20,689 bases of DNA from Candidatus Gastranaerophilales bacterium (GTDB lineage Bacteria > Cyanobacteriota > Vampirovibrionia > Gastranaerophilales > Gastranaerophilaceae), in assembly GCA_944326625.1 (NCBI GenBank), contig CALVER010000006.1, positions 1 to 20,689 on the forward strand, given 5' to 3'. The stretch's first letter is position 1; every line of letters begins with the position of its first letter. Shown in pieces: positions 15,072-20,638 of the stretch. Made by a program: the position numbers and the translations under genes. The notes beneath the pieces were generated by a model. It did no database searches and was not told where the DNA came from. It saw only the letters and a list, made by a program, of their open reading frames with translations.

Positions 15072-15095
15072 AAAGGCTGACATTTGTCAGCCTTT
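15072..15095. terminator. Terminator between rpoD and small paralog 1
   Basis: A 10-bp stem AAAGGCTGAC / GTCAGCCTTT with loop ATTT. The better T-run (TTTTTT) is on the minus strand, for the paralog gene, but it also follows the rpoD stop. Confidence 0.82.
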
Positions 15096-15104
15096 AAATT
15101 TGTG

Positions 15105-15166
15105 TGTGAGTAAATGTGATTAATTTGTCGTGCCTTTGGCACTGAGTAAATGTGATTTATAAGTCT
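15105..15166. repeat. 62-bp 3'-UTR repeat, copy 1
   Basis: This 62-bp segment recurs at 15723-15784 with only two differences. It holds TGTGAGTAAATG (15105-15116), the hairpin GTGCC-TTT-GGCAC (15130-15142) and a second TGAGTAAATGTG (15143-15154). On the minus strand it starts at the stop codon of small paralog 1 and forms the first part of its 3' untranslated region, ahead of the terminator. Confidence 0.9.
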
Positions 15167-15557
15167 AAATTTCGAATTCTTTATTTAATGCTTGAATAAA
15201 TGGGGATGAAGCCATTTTTCTTTCCATATCAATAATTGCAAAAGTGTTATCCAAATCTACAATGCCTTCTGTTGTTGCAGCAGAAATCGCTGTATCTTTG
15301 AGGTCTAAGCCTTTTAATGCATCGCCCCAAAAATCTTTGTCAATTTTTGTGCCTGTTGGTTTTGCAAAATTAATGCCGTAAGCACTTGCTGCATTTTGGG
15401 TAAGTAAATTTTCACCCAAATCTTTTACAAACTTGTTGTCGACTACCTGTTGTTGTTCCGTTACCTTTTCTTCCTTTTGAACATCTTTGGAGTTCGGCAT
15501 TTCTTTGCCGATTTTAAAGTTGTTTACATTCCTTTTTCCGTTAAATTCAATTGCCAT
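15165..15557 (-). CDS. Small unknown protein, paralog 1 of a tandem pair
   Basis: A 130-aa hydrophilic protein of unknown function. It shares its layout with the next gene: an N-terminal MAxEFNG-type start followed by basic, variable sequence; a central DNKFVKDLGENLLTQ (DNKHIGEFGDKLLEQ in paralog 2); a mixed region; and a C-terminus SPFIQALNKEFEI (SPEFNVLNDIFGIS in paralog 2). No signal peptide or membrane helix. The start is ATG 15557 (GTG at 15560 is in frame) because AAGGAG lies 7 bases upstream and it then matches the paralog start. The upstream region has TGTGAGTAAAT just before the ribosome site and a phased TGTAAA repeat at 15644-15661. It is likely a lineage-specific family, and I cannot assign a role. 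Confidence 0.78.
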   Translation of the reverse strand: MAIEFNGKRNVNNFKIGKEMPNSKDVQKEEKVTEQQQVVDNKFVKDLGENLLTQNAASAYGINFAKPTGTKIDKDFWGDALKGLDLKDTAISAATTEGIVDLDNTFAIIDMERKMASSPFIQALNKEFEI

Positions 15558-15572
15558 CACATGACTCCTTTT

Positions 15573-15584
15573 ATTTACTCACAT
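15573..15584 (-). promoter_or_regulatory. 5'-UTR motif of paralog 1 complementary to its own 3' UTR
   Basis: On the minus strand this is ATGTGAGTAAAT, lying 2 bases before the AAGGAG ribosome site. Eleven of its bases (TGTGAGTAAAT) are perfectly complementary to ATTTACTCACA in the 3' UTR repeat, and a shorter match exists to the second copy of the motif. Confidence 0.55.
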
Positions 15585-15643
15585 ATAATTTATCGGTATG
15601 TTTTTAATTTTCTTTAATTGTAATGCAATTTTTCATCTATTTA

Positions 15644-15661
15644 TTTTACAAAACTTTACAT
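15644..15661 (-). promoter_or_regulatory. Phased TGTAAA direct repeat upstream of paralog 1
   Basis: On the minus strand: TGTAAAGTTTTGTAAA, two TGTAAA words 10 bp apart. The same pattern (TGTAAAGATATGTAAA) lies upstream of paralog 2. It is a candidate activator or repressor site. Confidence 0.5.
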
Positions 15662-15692
15662 AATGTATTGTTCTGCATTAGGCACTTAAAAA

Positions 15693-15715
15693 AAAGACCG
15701 GGGGCGCCGGTCTTT
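15693..15715 (-). terminator. Terminator of small paralog 2
   Basis: A 9-bp stem AAAGACCGG / CCGGTCTTT with a 5-base GC loop and eight Ts following on the minus strand. Confidence 0.88.
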
Positions 15716-15722
15716 CAAATTT

Positions 15723-15784
15723 TGTGAGTAAATGCGATTAATTTGTCGTGCCTTTGGCACTGAGTAAATGTGGTTTATAAGTCT
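15723..15784. repeat. 62-bp 3'-UTR repeat, copy 2
   Basis: Second copy of the repeat, 60 of 62 bases identical to 15105-15166. It begins directly after the stop codon of paralog 2 in the mRNA sense, again between the stop and a terminator. Hairpin GTGCC-TTT-GGCAC is at 15748-15760, with TGAGTAAATG-type motifs on both sides (15723-15734 and 15761-15772). Confidence 0.9.
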
Positions 15785-16183
15785 TTATGAAATGCCAAAT
15801 ATATCGTTTAATACATTGAATTCGGGTGAGTCAAAAAGTTGTTCAGTATGTGTTGTGGTTGATAACTCATCAAGTGCTTCTACCGCACCTCCGACGTTGT
15901 TTGCAATACTTGCATATTGAGCTAATGTTGGCATTTTTGGATTTTTAATACCTGCCATTGCAAACATTTCTGATAATTCAGCCCGGTCAGTCTCGGGAAT
16001 TCTTGAAGCTTGAACAAATCCCGGTTGAACCTGTTCTAATAATTTGTCTCCGAATTCGCCGATATGTTTGTTATCAGTAATATTTACTTCAACTTTTTCT
16101 GTTCCGGAAGTATTTTGTGTTTTTTTGTCTGTAACAAACAAATTCTTGTTTACAATTCCGTTTCCGTTAATCTCGAATGCCAT
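15785..16183 (-). CDS. Small unknown protein, paralog 2 of a tandem pair
   Basis: A 132-aa hydrophilic protein, diverged from paralog 1 but with the same order of conserved parts: MAFEINGNGIVN at the start, DNKHIGEFGDKLLEQ near residue 38-52 and a C-terminal SPEFNVLNDIFGIS. The middle (ETDRAELSEMFAMAGIKNPKMPTLAQYASIANNVGGAVEALDEL) looks helical. No export signal. AAGGAG lies 9 bases before the ATG, and TGTGAGTAAA lies 2 bases before that, complementary to its own 3' UTR. It is divergent from the LuxR-type gene, with phased TTTACA repeats and a 12-bp palindrome between. The function is unknown. Confidence 0.78.
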   Translation of the reverse strand: MAFEINGNGIVNKNLFVTDKKTQNTSGTEKVEVNITDNKHIGEFGDKLLEQVQPGFVQASRIPETDRAELSEMFAMAGIKNPKMPTLAQYASIANNVGGAVEALDELSTTTHTEQLFDSPEFNVLNDIFGIS

Positions 16184-16200
16184 ATCCGATTTCTCCTTTT

Positions 16201-16210
16201 TTTACTCACA
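16201..16210 (-). promoter_or_regulatory. 5'-UTR motif of paralog 2 complementary to its own 3' UTR
   Basis: On the minus strand this is TGTGAGTAAA, ending 2 bases before the AAGGAG ribosome site. It is perfectly complementary (10 bases) to TTTACTCACA in the 3' UTR repeat at 15723-15732. Confidence 0.55.
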
Positions 16211-16282
16211 TTCTCTTAATAAATACTTTTTCCTATTTCAAGATTTTCATCTATACTTTTAAAAAGTATTTTTGTATTTAAA

Positions 16283-16294
16283 AATTGCGCAATT
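16283..16294. promoter_or_regulatory. Perfect 12-bp palindrome between paralog 2 and the LuxR-type gene
   Basis: AATTGCGCAATT, about 100 bases upstream of paralog 2 and 175 bases upstream of the regulator gene. It is a possible protein-binding site. Confidence 0.4.
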
Positions 16295-16305
16295 GTTATA
16301 TACTA

Positions 16306-16335
16306 TTTACATATCTTTACAATTGTTTACAATTA
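16306..16335. promoter_or_regulatory. Three TTTAC repeats at exact 10-bp phase
   Basis: TTTAC words start at 16306, 16316 and 16326, one per helical turn. Read on the minus strand, they place TGTAAAGATATGTAAA upstream of paralog 2, like the element upstream of paralog 1. Confidence 0.55.
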
Positions 16336-16469
16336 AAAAAATGAAAAGTCTTGATATAAAAGGGTTTTTAAAAAATTCAGGTTATAGTTAGCCAAATGGG
16401 TAATAGATTATTGGGGAATATTTGTTAATATAAAAATATAAAGAGATATTATTAAGAAAAGGAGATAGC

Positions 16470-16715
16470 ATGTTAGAAGATGATAAAAATTTAACTGACA
16501 GAGAACAGGAAGTTTTGTATTACATCACAAAAAGTTTAACAAACAAAGAGATTGCGTCAATTTTAGATATTACGCATCATACGGTAAAGGCGCATATCAG
16601 TGCTATATTAAGAAAACTTAAATGTAAAAACAGAACAGAAACGGCGTTATATGCGCTTCAGCATGATTTGTTTGAAAATTTGCTTAGTTATCGTCCAGAC
16701 TCAGAACAGCCATAA
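16470..16715 (+). CDS. Single-domain LuxR/GerE-type HTH regulator
   Basis: An 81-aa protein consisting almost only of the LuxR-type HTH (about 7-64: LTDREQEVLYYITKSLTNKEIASILDITHHTVKAHISAILRKLKCKNRTEAAL-like). There is no receiver or ligand-binding domain, as in GerE. It has a strong AAGGAG ribosome site at 16459-16464. The last 32 bases overlap the end of the convergent lepA gene, so its C-terminus (LLSYRPDSEQP) is encoded opposite the lepA stop region. It is divergent from paralog 2 and may regulate it and itself; that link is inferred from position only. Confidence 0.87.
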   Translation: MLEDDKNLTDREQEVLYYITKSLTNKEIASILDITHHTVKAHISAILRKLKCKNRTETALYALQHDLFENLLSYRPDSEQP

Positions 16716-18486
16716 AAGCTTCTTGCGGAACTTCCACGCGGCCGATAGACTTCATGCGTTTTTTACCTTTCTTTTGTTTTTCAAGCAGTTTACGTTTACG
16801 TGAAATATCGCCGCCGTAGCATTTATCAAGAACATTTTTGCGCATGGCTTTAATGTTGGTGCGGGCAATTACACGCCCGCCGATTGCTGCTTGAACAGGG
16901 ACTTCAAACAGTTGTCTCGGGATAATTTCTTTTAATTTTGCGGTTAATTTTTGACCTATGTAAAAGGCATTATCCTCATGGCAGATTACTGATAAAGCAT
17001 CAACAACTTCTCCCGCAAGCATTATATCAAGTTTTACAAGTTTTGAGCGTTTGTAATCTTTGAATTCATAGTCCATGCTGGCGTAGCCCTTAGAGCGTGA
17101 TTTTAATTGATCATAGAAGTCTGTAATGACTTCGCTCAACGGAATTTCATATTCAAGACTTGCTCGTACTTTATCAAGGTAAGACATATTAACGAAAATT
17201 CCGCGTTTGGACTGAGCAAGTTCCATTAAGGTGCCTACGTAATCATTCGGCGTAATAATCTGCACTTTTACATAAGGTTCTTCAATATAATCTCTGTATT
17301 GCGGTGCCGGAAGGTTTGCAGGGTTGTCGATTTCCACCATTTCTCCGTTTGTTTTGTAAACATGGTAAACAACGGACGGAGCTGTTGTTACAAGTGAAAG
17401 ATCGTATTCGCGTTCAAGTCTTTCCTGCGCAATTTCCATGTGAAGCATTCCTAAAAATCCGCATCTGAAACCAAATCCCAGTGCACTTGACGTTTCAGGC
17501 TCAAAAGTTATACTGCTGTCATTTAGTTTTAATTTTTCAAGAGCTTCTTTTAAGTTTTGGTAATCGTCGTTATCAACCGGATACATACCGGAAAATACCA
17601 TAGGCAGTGCCTCTTTATACCCCGGTAAAGGTTCTTTTGCCGGTTTTTCAATGCTTGTGATTGTATCACCGACAAATCGGGTTAATTCTTTTATTGAGCC
17701 TGCAAAATATCCTACATCACCGCATACAAGTTCATTTACTTGAACTCTCGTTGGTGTTAGATAGCCGAGTTCCACAACCTCATATTCTTTGCCGGACGCC
17801 ATAAATTTGACTTTTTCATTAAGTTTCATTTTGCCGTCAATAATTTTGAAAAAGCAAAGGGTGCCGAGATACTGATCATAAGCGCTGTCAAAAACGAGTG
17901 CCCTTAAGGGTTTGTCGGATGTATCAACAGGCGGCGGTACAAAATCAACAACCGCTTCCAGAACATCTTCAATCCCTATTCCTGCCTTTGCACTTACGGG
18001 GATTGCCATAGAGGCATCAATTCCGAGAACTTCTTCAATTTCTTGTTTTACACGTTCTACATCAGCGGACGGCAAGTCAATTTTGTTTATAACAGGGATA
18101 ATTTCCAGATTTTGTTCAATTGCGAGGTAAACGTTTGCAAGGGTTTGTGCCTCTACCCCCTGTGTTGCATCAACAATTAAAAGAGCGCCTTCACATGCGG
18201 CAAGTGATCGTGAAACTTCATAGGAAAAATCTACATGCCCCGGAGTGTCAATCAAGTTCAAGATATAATCTTTGCCGCTTTTGGATTTGTAATTCATTCG
18301 AGCGGCGTTCAGCTTAATTGTAATACCGCGTTCACGCTCAATATCCATTGAATCCAGAAGCTGATCCTGCATATCACGTTCCGCAACCGTGCCCGTGTAT
18401 TCCAGCAATCTGTCTGCCAAGGTTGACTTGCCATGGTCTATATGTGCAATTATACAAAAATTTCTTACGTTTTCCCTGTACTTCAT
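16684..18486 (-). CDS. lepA: Elongation factor 4 (LepA)
   Basis: Ribosome-associated translational GTPase, 600 aa, full length. The GTPase motifs are AHIDHGKST (14-22), the RGITIK switch, DTPGHVDF, NKIDLP and SAK. Domain II, the EF-G-like domains III and V, and the LepA-specific C-terminal domain follow (PRQLFEVPVQAAIGGRVIARTNIKAMRKNVLDKCYGGDISRKRKLLEKQKKGKKRMK). A TATAAT box 7 bases upstream of the ATG predicts a transcript with essentially no leader. It ends tail-to-tail over the LuxR-type gene. Confidence 0.98.
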   Translation of the reverse strand: MKYRENVRNFCIIAHIDHGKSTLADRLLEYTGTVAERDMQDQLLDSMDIERERGITIKLNAARMNYKSKSGKDYILNLIDTPGHVDFSYEVSRSLAACEGALLIVDATQGVEAQTLANVYLAIEQNLEIIPVINKIDLPSADVERVKQEIEEVLGIDASMAIPVSAKAGIGIEDVLEAVVDFVPPPVDTSDKPLRALVFDSAYDQYLGTLCFFKIIDGKMKLNEKVKFMASGKEYEVVELGYLTPTRVQVNELVCGDVGYFAGSIKELTRFVGDTITSIEKPAKEPLPGYKEALPMVFSGMYPVDNDDYQNLKEALEKLKLNDSSITFEPETSSALGFGFRCGFLGMLHMEIAQERLEREYDLSLVTTAPSVVYHVYKTNGEMVEIDNPANLPAPQYRDYIEEPYVKVQIITPNDYVGTLMELAQSKRGIFVNMSYLDKVRASLEYEIPLSEVITDFYDQLKSRSKGYASMDYEFKDYKRSKLVKLDIMLAGEVVDALSVICHEDNAFYIGQKLTAKLKEIIPRQLFEVPVQAAIGGRVIARTNIKAMRKNVLDKCYGGDISRKRKLLEKQKKGKKRMKSIGRVEVPQEAFMAVLSLDDN

Positions 18487-18493
18487 ATCTTCA

Positions 18494-18521
18494 ATTATAT
18501 AGGAAAAACAAAGAACTTCAA
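18494..18521 (-). promoter_or_regulatory. Promoter of lepA (leaderless or nearly so)
   Basis: On the minus strand: TTGAAG (18521-18516), a 16-base spacer and TATAAT (18499-18494). Seven bases then lead to the ATG at 18486. Confidence 0.65.
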
Positions 18522-18523
18522 TA

Positions 18524-18724
18524 TTATTGCTTTATTTCTATACTGAATTCATCAATGTCTTCATAAATTTCTGTGGTTCTTTCGACAATTGTGTTGATAA
18601 GCGTAAGTGCATAATAAGGTTTTTCACCTTTTAGCATACAATTTTCCAATACATCTGCCGCACAGTTTTGCAGCTCATTGATTTCTCCGATTTTTAACAG
18701 CCATTCTTCAATTTTATTCTTCAT
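18524..18724 (-). CDS. Small helical protein of unknown function
   Basis: A 66-aa acidic, mostly helical protein with two Cys (C21 and C29) and no signal peptide. I do not recognise the family. It is credible as a gene because it has a consensus promoter (TTGACA-N17-TAAAAT) and a GAGGAA ribosome site in a leader of about 11 bases. It ends 37 bases before lepA, whose own promoter fills that gap, so the two may be partly co-transcribed. Confidence 0.72.
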   Translation of the reverse strand: MKNKIEEWLLKIGEINELQNCAADVLENCMLKGEKPYYALTLINTIVERTTEIYEDIDEFSIEIKQ

Positions 18725-18741
18725 AATAATTCCTCTTTTTT

Positions 18742-18770
18742 ATTTTAACCTGTTTTTTATTTTTTGTCAA
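18742..18770 (-). promoter_or_regulatory. Promoter of the 66-aa gene
   Basis: On the minus strand: TTGACA (18770-18765), a 17-base spacer and TAAAAT (18747-18742). The predicted +1 at 18735 gives a leader of about 11 bases that is little more than the ribosome site GAGGAA. Confidence 0.7.
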
Positions 18771-18795
18771 GTGGGTTGAATAATTAAATTTTAAT

Positions 18796-18880
18796 ATTAC
18801 ATTGTATGGTTAAATATAAGATTAGAATTAAGCATAAATCCATAATATTATATTGTCAAGTTAAATGTAAGAGTGAATGT
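18796..18880. repeat. Imperfect direct repeat upstream of the MazE/AbrB-like gene
   Basis: ATTACATTGTATGGTTAAAT (18796-18815) recurs as ATTATATTGTCAAGTTAAAT (18847-18866), offset 51 bp, and the similarity runs on through TATAAGA/TGTAAGA. These could be regulator sites or a small duplication. Confidence 0.4.
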
Positions 18881-18885
18881 CAGTT

Positions 18886-19053
18886 ATGGATAGAAAACTT
18901 ATAAGAAACGGCAACGGTTGGGCTTTAACGCTGAATAAGACAATATTGAATCTTTTAAAGATTACACCTGAAACAGATTTGGTTGAATATACGATAGAAG
19001 GTGAAAAACTTATTATCACCAAAAGCCCGAACAAAAGAGCGGATAAAAAATAA
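18886..19053 (+). CDS. MazE/AbrB-like DNA-binding protein, orphan
   Basis: A 55-aa protein with the SpoVT/AbrB swapped-hairpin pattern (MDRKLIRNGNGWALTLNKTI, then LLKITPETDLVEYTIEGEKLIITKSP), as in MazE-type antitoxins. In typical members, GNSWGVTLPK and the LGLKPGDEVEV turn occupy these positions. Here N10-G11 replaces N-S, and a Asn-Lys replaces the conserved Pro-Lys. Only a weak GAGTG ribosome-site-like stretch precedes the ATG. No MazF- or PIN-type toxin lies on either side; bioD follows with its own promoter. It is probably a stand-alone regulator or a leftover antitoxin. Confidence 0.75.
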   Translation: MDRKLIRNGNGWALTLNKTILNLLKITPETDLVEYTIEGEKLIITKSPNKRADKK

Positions 19054-19083
19054 ATTTGTTTATAACATTTGTTAAAACCTGCA

Positions 19084-19113
19084 TTGTAAAAGTTTATTTT
19101 ATGCTAGTATAAA
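19084..19113 (+). promoter_or_regulatory. Promoter of bioD (leaderless)
   Basis: TTGTAA at 19084-19089 is followed by overlapping -10 candidates TAGTAT (19105-19110, with upstream TG) and TATAAA (19108-19113). With TAGTAT, +1 is exactly the A of the ATG at 19117. Confidence 0.55.
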
Positions 19114-19116
19114 ACT

Positions 19117-19836
19117 ATGTTAGAGTTATTTGTATCCGGAGCGGAAAAAAACAGCGGCAAAACATTTATCACGGCAGGACTTGCTGCGACTATGCAGAGT
19201 CTCGGATACTCTACATGTGTTTACAAACCGGTTCAGACGGGCGCGATTGAAAAAAGCGGGTTTATTCAGGCGCCGGATTTGGCTTTTGTTAAATTTATCG
19301 ACCCTTATATAAAAACTTATTTTTCATATCTTTTGAAAAACGAGGCTATACCTTTGATTGCAGCGGAGCTTGAACATACATATATCAATAAAGACGTAAT
19401 TTTTCAGGATTTTGCAAGTATAAAACGTGAATTTGAATGTACGTTAATTGACGGTACAATGGGGCTTGCGACACCTCTGGCGGATAAATTTTTGGAACAG
19501 GATCTGGTAAAAATGCTTGAGGTGCCTGTGCTTTTGGTGGTTTCTCCGAGTGAAAATTCCGTGAATAATACACTTGCAAATATTAATCAGGCACTTGCAT
19601 CCGGTGTGAAAATTCGCGGTGTTATTATAAACGACTGTCCGGAAGTTATTCATGATCTGAATATAAAATCAATGCCAAAATTAATCGAAAAATACACGGA
19701 TACAAAGATTTTGGGTGTTATGCCGCATATTGAAAATTTGAAAAAAATCAACCCGAATGATTTGATATCAAATGTTTTGACGGGAATTGACATTGAAAGC
19801 GTTTTTGATGTCAAAATTGCAAAACTCGAGCTATAA
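19117..19836 (+). CDS. bioD: Dethiobiotin synthetase-like protein
   Basis: ATP-dependent dethiobiotin synthetase closes the ureido ring of diaminopelargonate in biotin synthesis; 239 aa, usual length. P-loop GAEKNSGKT is at 8-16 (most BioD have GTDTxVGKT). Also seen are Y36-KPVQTG with K37, APDL around 52-55, IDGTMGLATPL (EGAGG in typical BioD), NSVNNTLANINQAL at 147-160 and the adenine-pocket GVIINDCPE. The substitutions in the P-loop and EGAGG segment are notable but the overall order fits. No other bio gene is in the window. The final 6 bases overlap the convergent coiled-coil gene. Confidence 0.85.
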   Translation: MLELFVSGAEKNSGKTFITAGLAATMQSLGYSTCVYKPVQTGAIEKSGFIQAPDLAFVKFIDPYIKTYFSYLLKNEAIPLIAAELEHTYINKDVIFQDFASIKREFECTLIDGTMGLATPLADKFLEQDLVKMLEVPVLLVVSPSENSVNNTLANINQALASGVKIRGVIINDCPEVIHDLNIKSMPKLIEKYTDTKILGVMPHIENLKKINPNDLISNVLTGIDIESVFDVKIAKLEL

Positions 19837-20340
19837 AATTTCTTCTCCGAATTCAACGGACGGGTTGTGTTCTTTTAAGATTTTGTCAATTTCATCACGT
19901 GCTTCAAGTTTTGACGAGAGTTCTTTTTTTTCAAGATTATATTTTTTGCAGAGTTTTTCGTAATAATATAACTGTTTTTTTGTAGGGGATTCTTTTGACA
20001 TTTTGACTTGCCGCAAAAATTCGCGCTTTTTCTTTTCAAATTCTTTTTGTGCCTGAATTAAAGGCTCCTGTGATTTTTTGTAATCATAATATTTTCTGCA
20101 TTCTTTTAAATATTTTTCCGTATCTTTTAAAAATTGTTCGTCGTCGAGTAGATTTTCCAAAAATTCAAAGCGGGAGTTGTTAATTTCAAGATAATATTTT
20201 TCATCCTCGATAAATTTCTGCATAATTTCATCAACAGATAATTCAGGTGATTTTTTCACTAATGCGCGTAAAAAATTACACAGAGCGGCTTTTTGTGTTT
20301 TTGAAAAATCAAGATATATCTGCTTTTTAATCTCGTACAT
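19831..20340 (-). CDS. Lysine-rich coiled-coil protein of unknown function
   Basis: A 169-aa highly charged, helical protein with a likely coiled coil around residues 60-125 (ECRKYYDYKKSQEPLIQAQKEFEKKKREFL region). A C-terminal segment (SPTKKQLYYYEKLCKKYNLEKKELSSKLEARDEIDKIL) resembles the short TxKQxxYxxxL helical motif found at the ends of some phage and recombination proteins. No signal peptide. Its ATG is preceded by AAGGTAG and a TATACT -10-like box lying inside the neighbouring inverted repeat. It overlaps bioD tail-to-tail by 6 bases. I cannot name a function. Confidence 0.72.
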   Translation of the reverse strand: MYEIKKQIYLDFSKTQKAALCNFLRALVKKSPELSVDEIMQKFIEDEKYYLEINNSRFEFLENLLDDEQFLKDTEKYLKECRKYYDYKKSQEPLIQAQKEFEKKKREFLRQVKMSKESPTKKQLYYYEKLCKKYNLEKKELSSKLEARDEIDKILKEHNPSVEFGEEIL

Positions 20341-20443
20341 ACAACTACCTTAAAAAAGTATAACGAAGTATAACTTTCAGAATTTCGCAAACCGGCGGAT
20401 CATTCTGCCCCCGTGCGGTCCTCATAAAACCGTGCGCATATCC

Positions 20444-20626
20444 CTAACGCGTAAACAAATCTTTGACCGAAAATTTGTGTGTTAATTCAGACTTGCCAAA
20501 TTTCAACAACTTTCTAACAATAGGATTTGTCTGGCGAGACAAACGAATTTGTTCAGAAACTTCATTTCCTCTCGTCTCTTGAGAATTTGATATTACTCTT
20601 AAGTTTTGTTCGTTTCTCTCATCCAT
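20444..20626 (-). CDS. Possible 60-aa gene inside the inverted-repeat block
   Basis: Encodes a basic hydrophilic peptide (MDERNEQNLRVISNSQETRG then NEVSEQIRLSRQ...SVKDLFTR). I do not recognise it. Support for expression is a TATAAT box ending 6 bases before the ATG, the same leaderless geometry as several real genes in the window. Against it: no family, unusual composition, no ribosome site, and a location inside a MITE-like block. It could be a relic or chance frame. Confidence 0.4.
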   Translation of the reverse strand: MDERNEQNLRVISNSQETRGNEVSEQIRLSRQTNPIVRKLLKFGKSELTHKFSVKDLFTR

Positions 20627-20632
20627 AACGTA

Positions 20633-20638
20633 ATTATA
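20633..20638 (-). promoter_or_regulatory. -10 box before the 60-aa frame
   Basis: TATAAT on the minus strand. Six bases to the ATG at 20626 put +1 on the start codon. There is no clear -35 box. Confidence 0.4.

Noticed and set aside
15105..15784. The two 62-bp repeats as a CRISPR-like array
   Set aside because: Only two copies, separated by a whole gene, each tied to a stop codon and a terminator.
17912..18566. Plus-strand frames opposite lepA (17912-18130, 18120-18317, 18348-18566)
   Set aside because: Antisense shadows of the lepA GTPase domain, with no independent signals.
20385..20450. GC-richer patch considered as a group II intron domain or other structured RNA end
   Set aside because: Only short inverted or direct words (CCGTGCG, CGGT/ACCG) are present; no domain V-like bulged hairpin or reverse transcriptase is visible.
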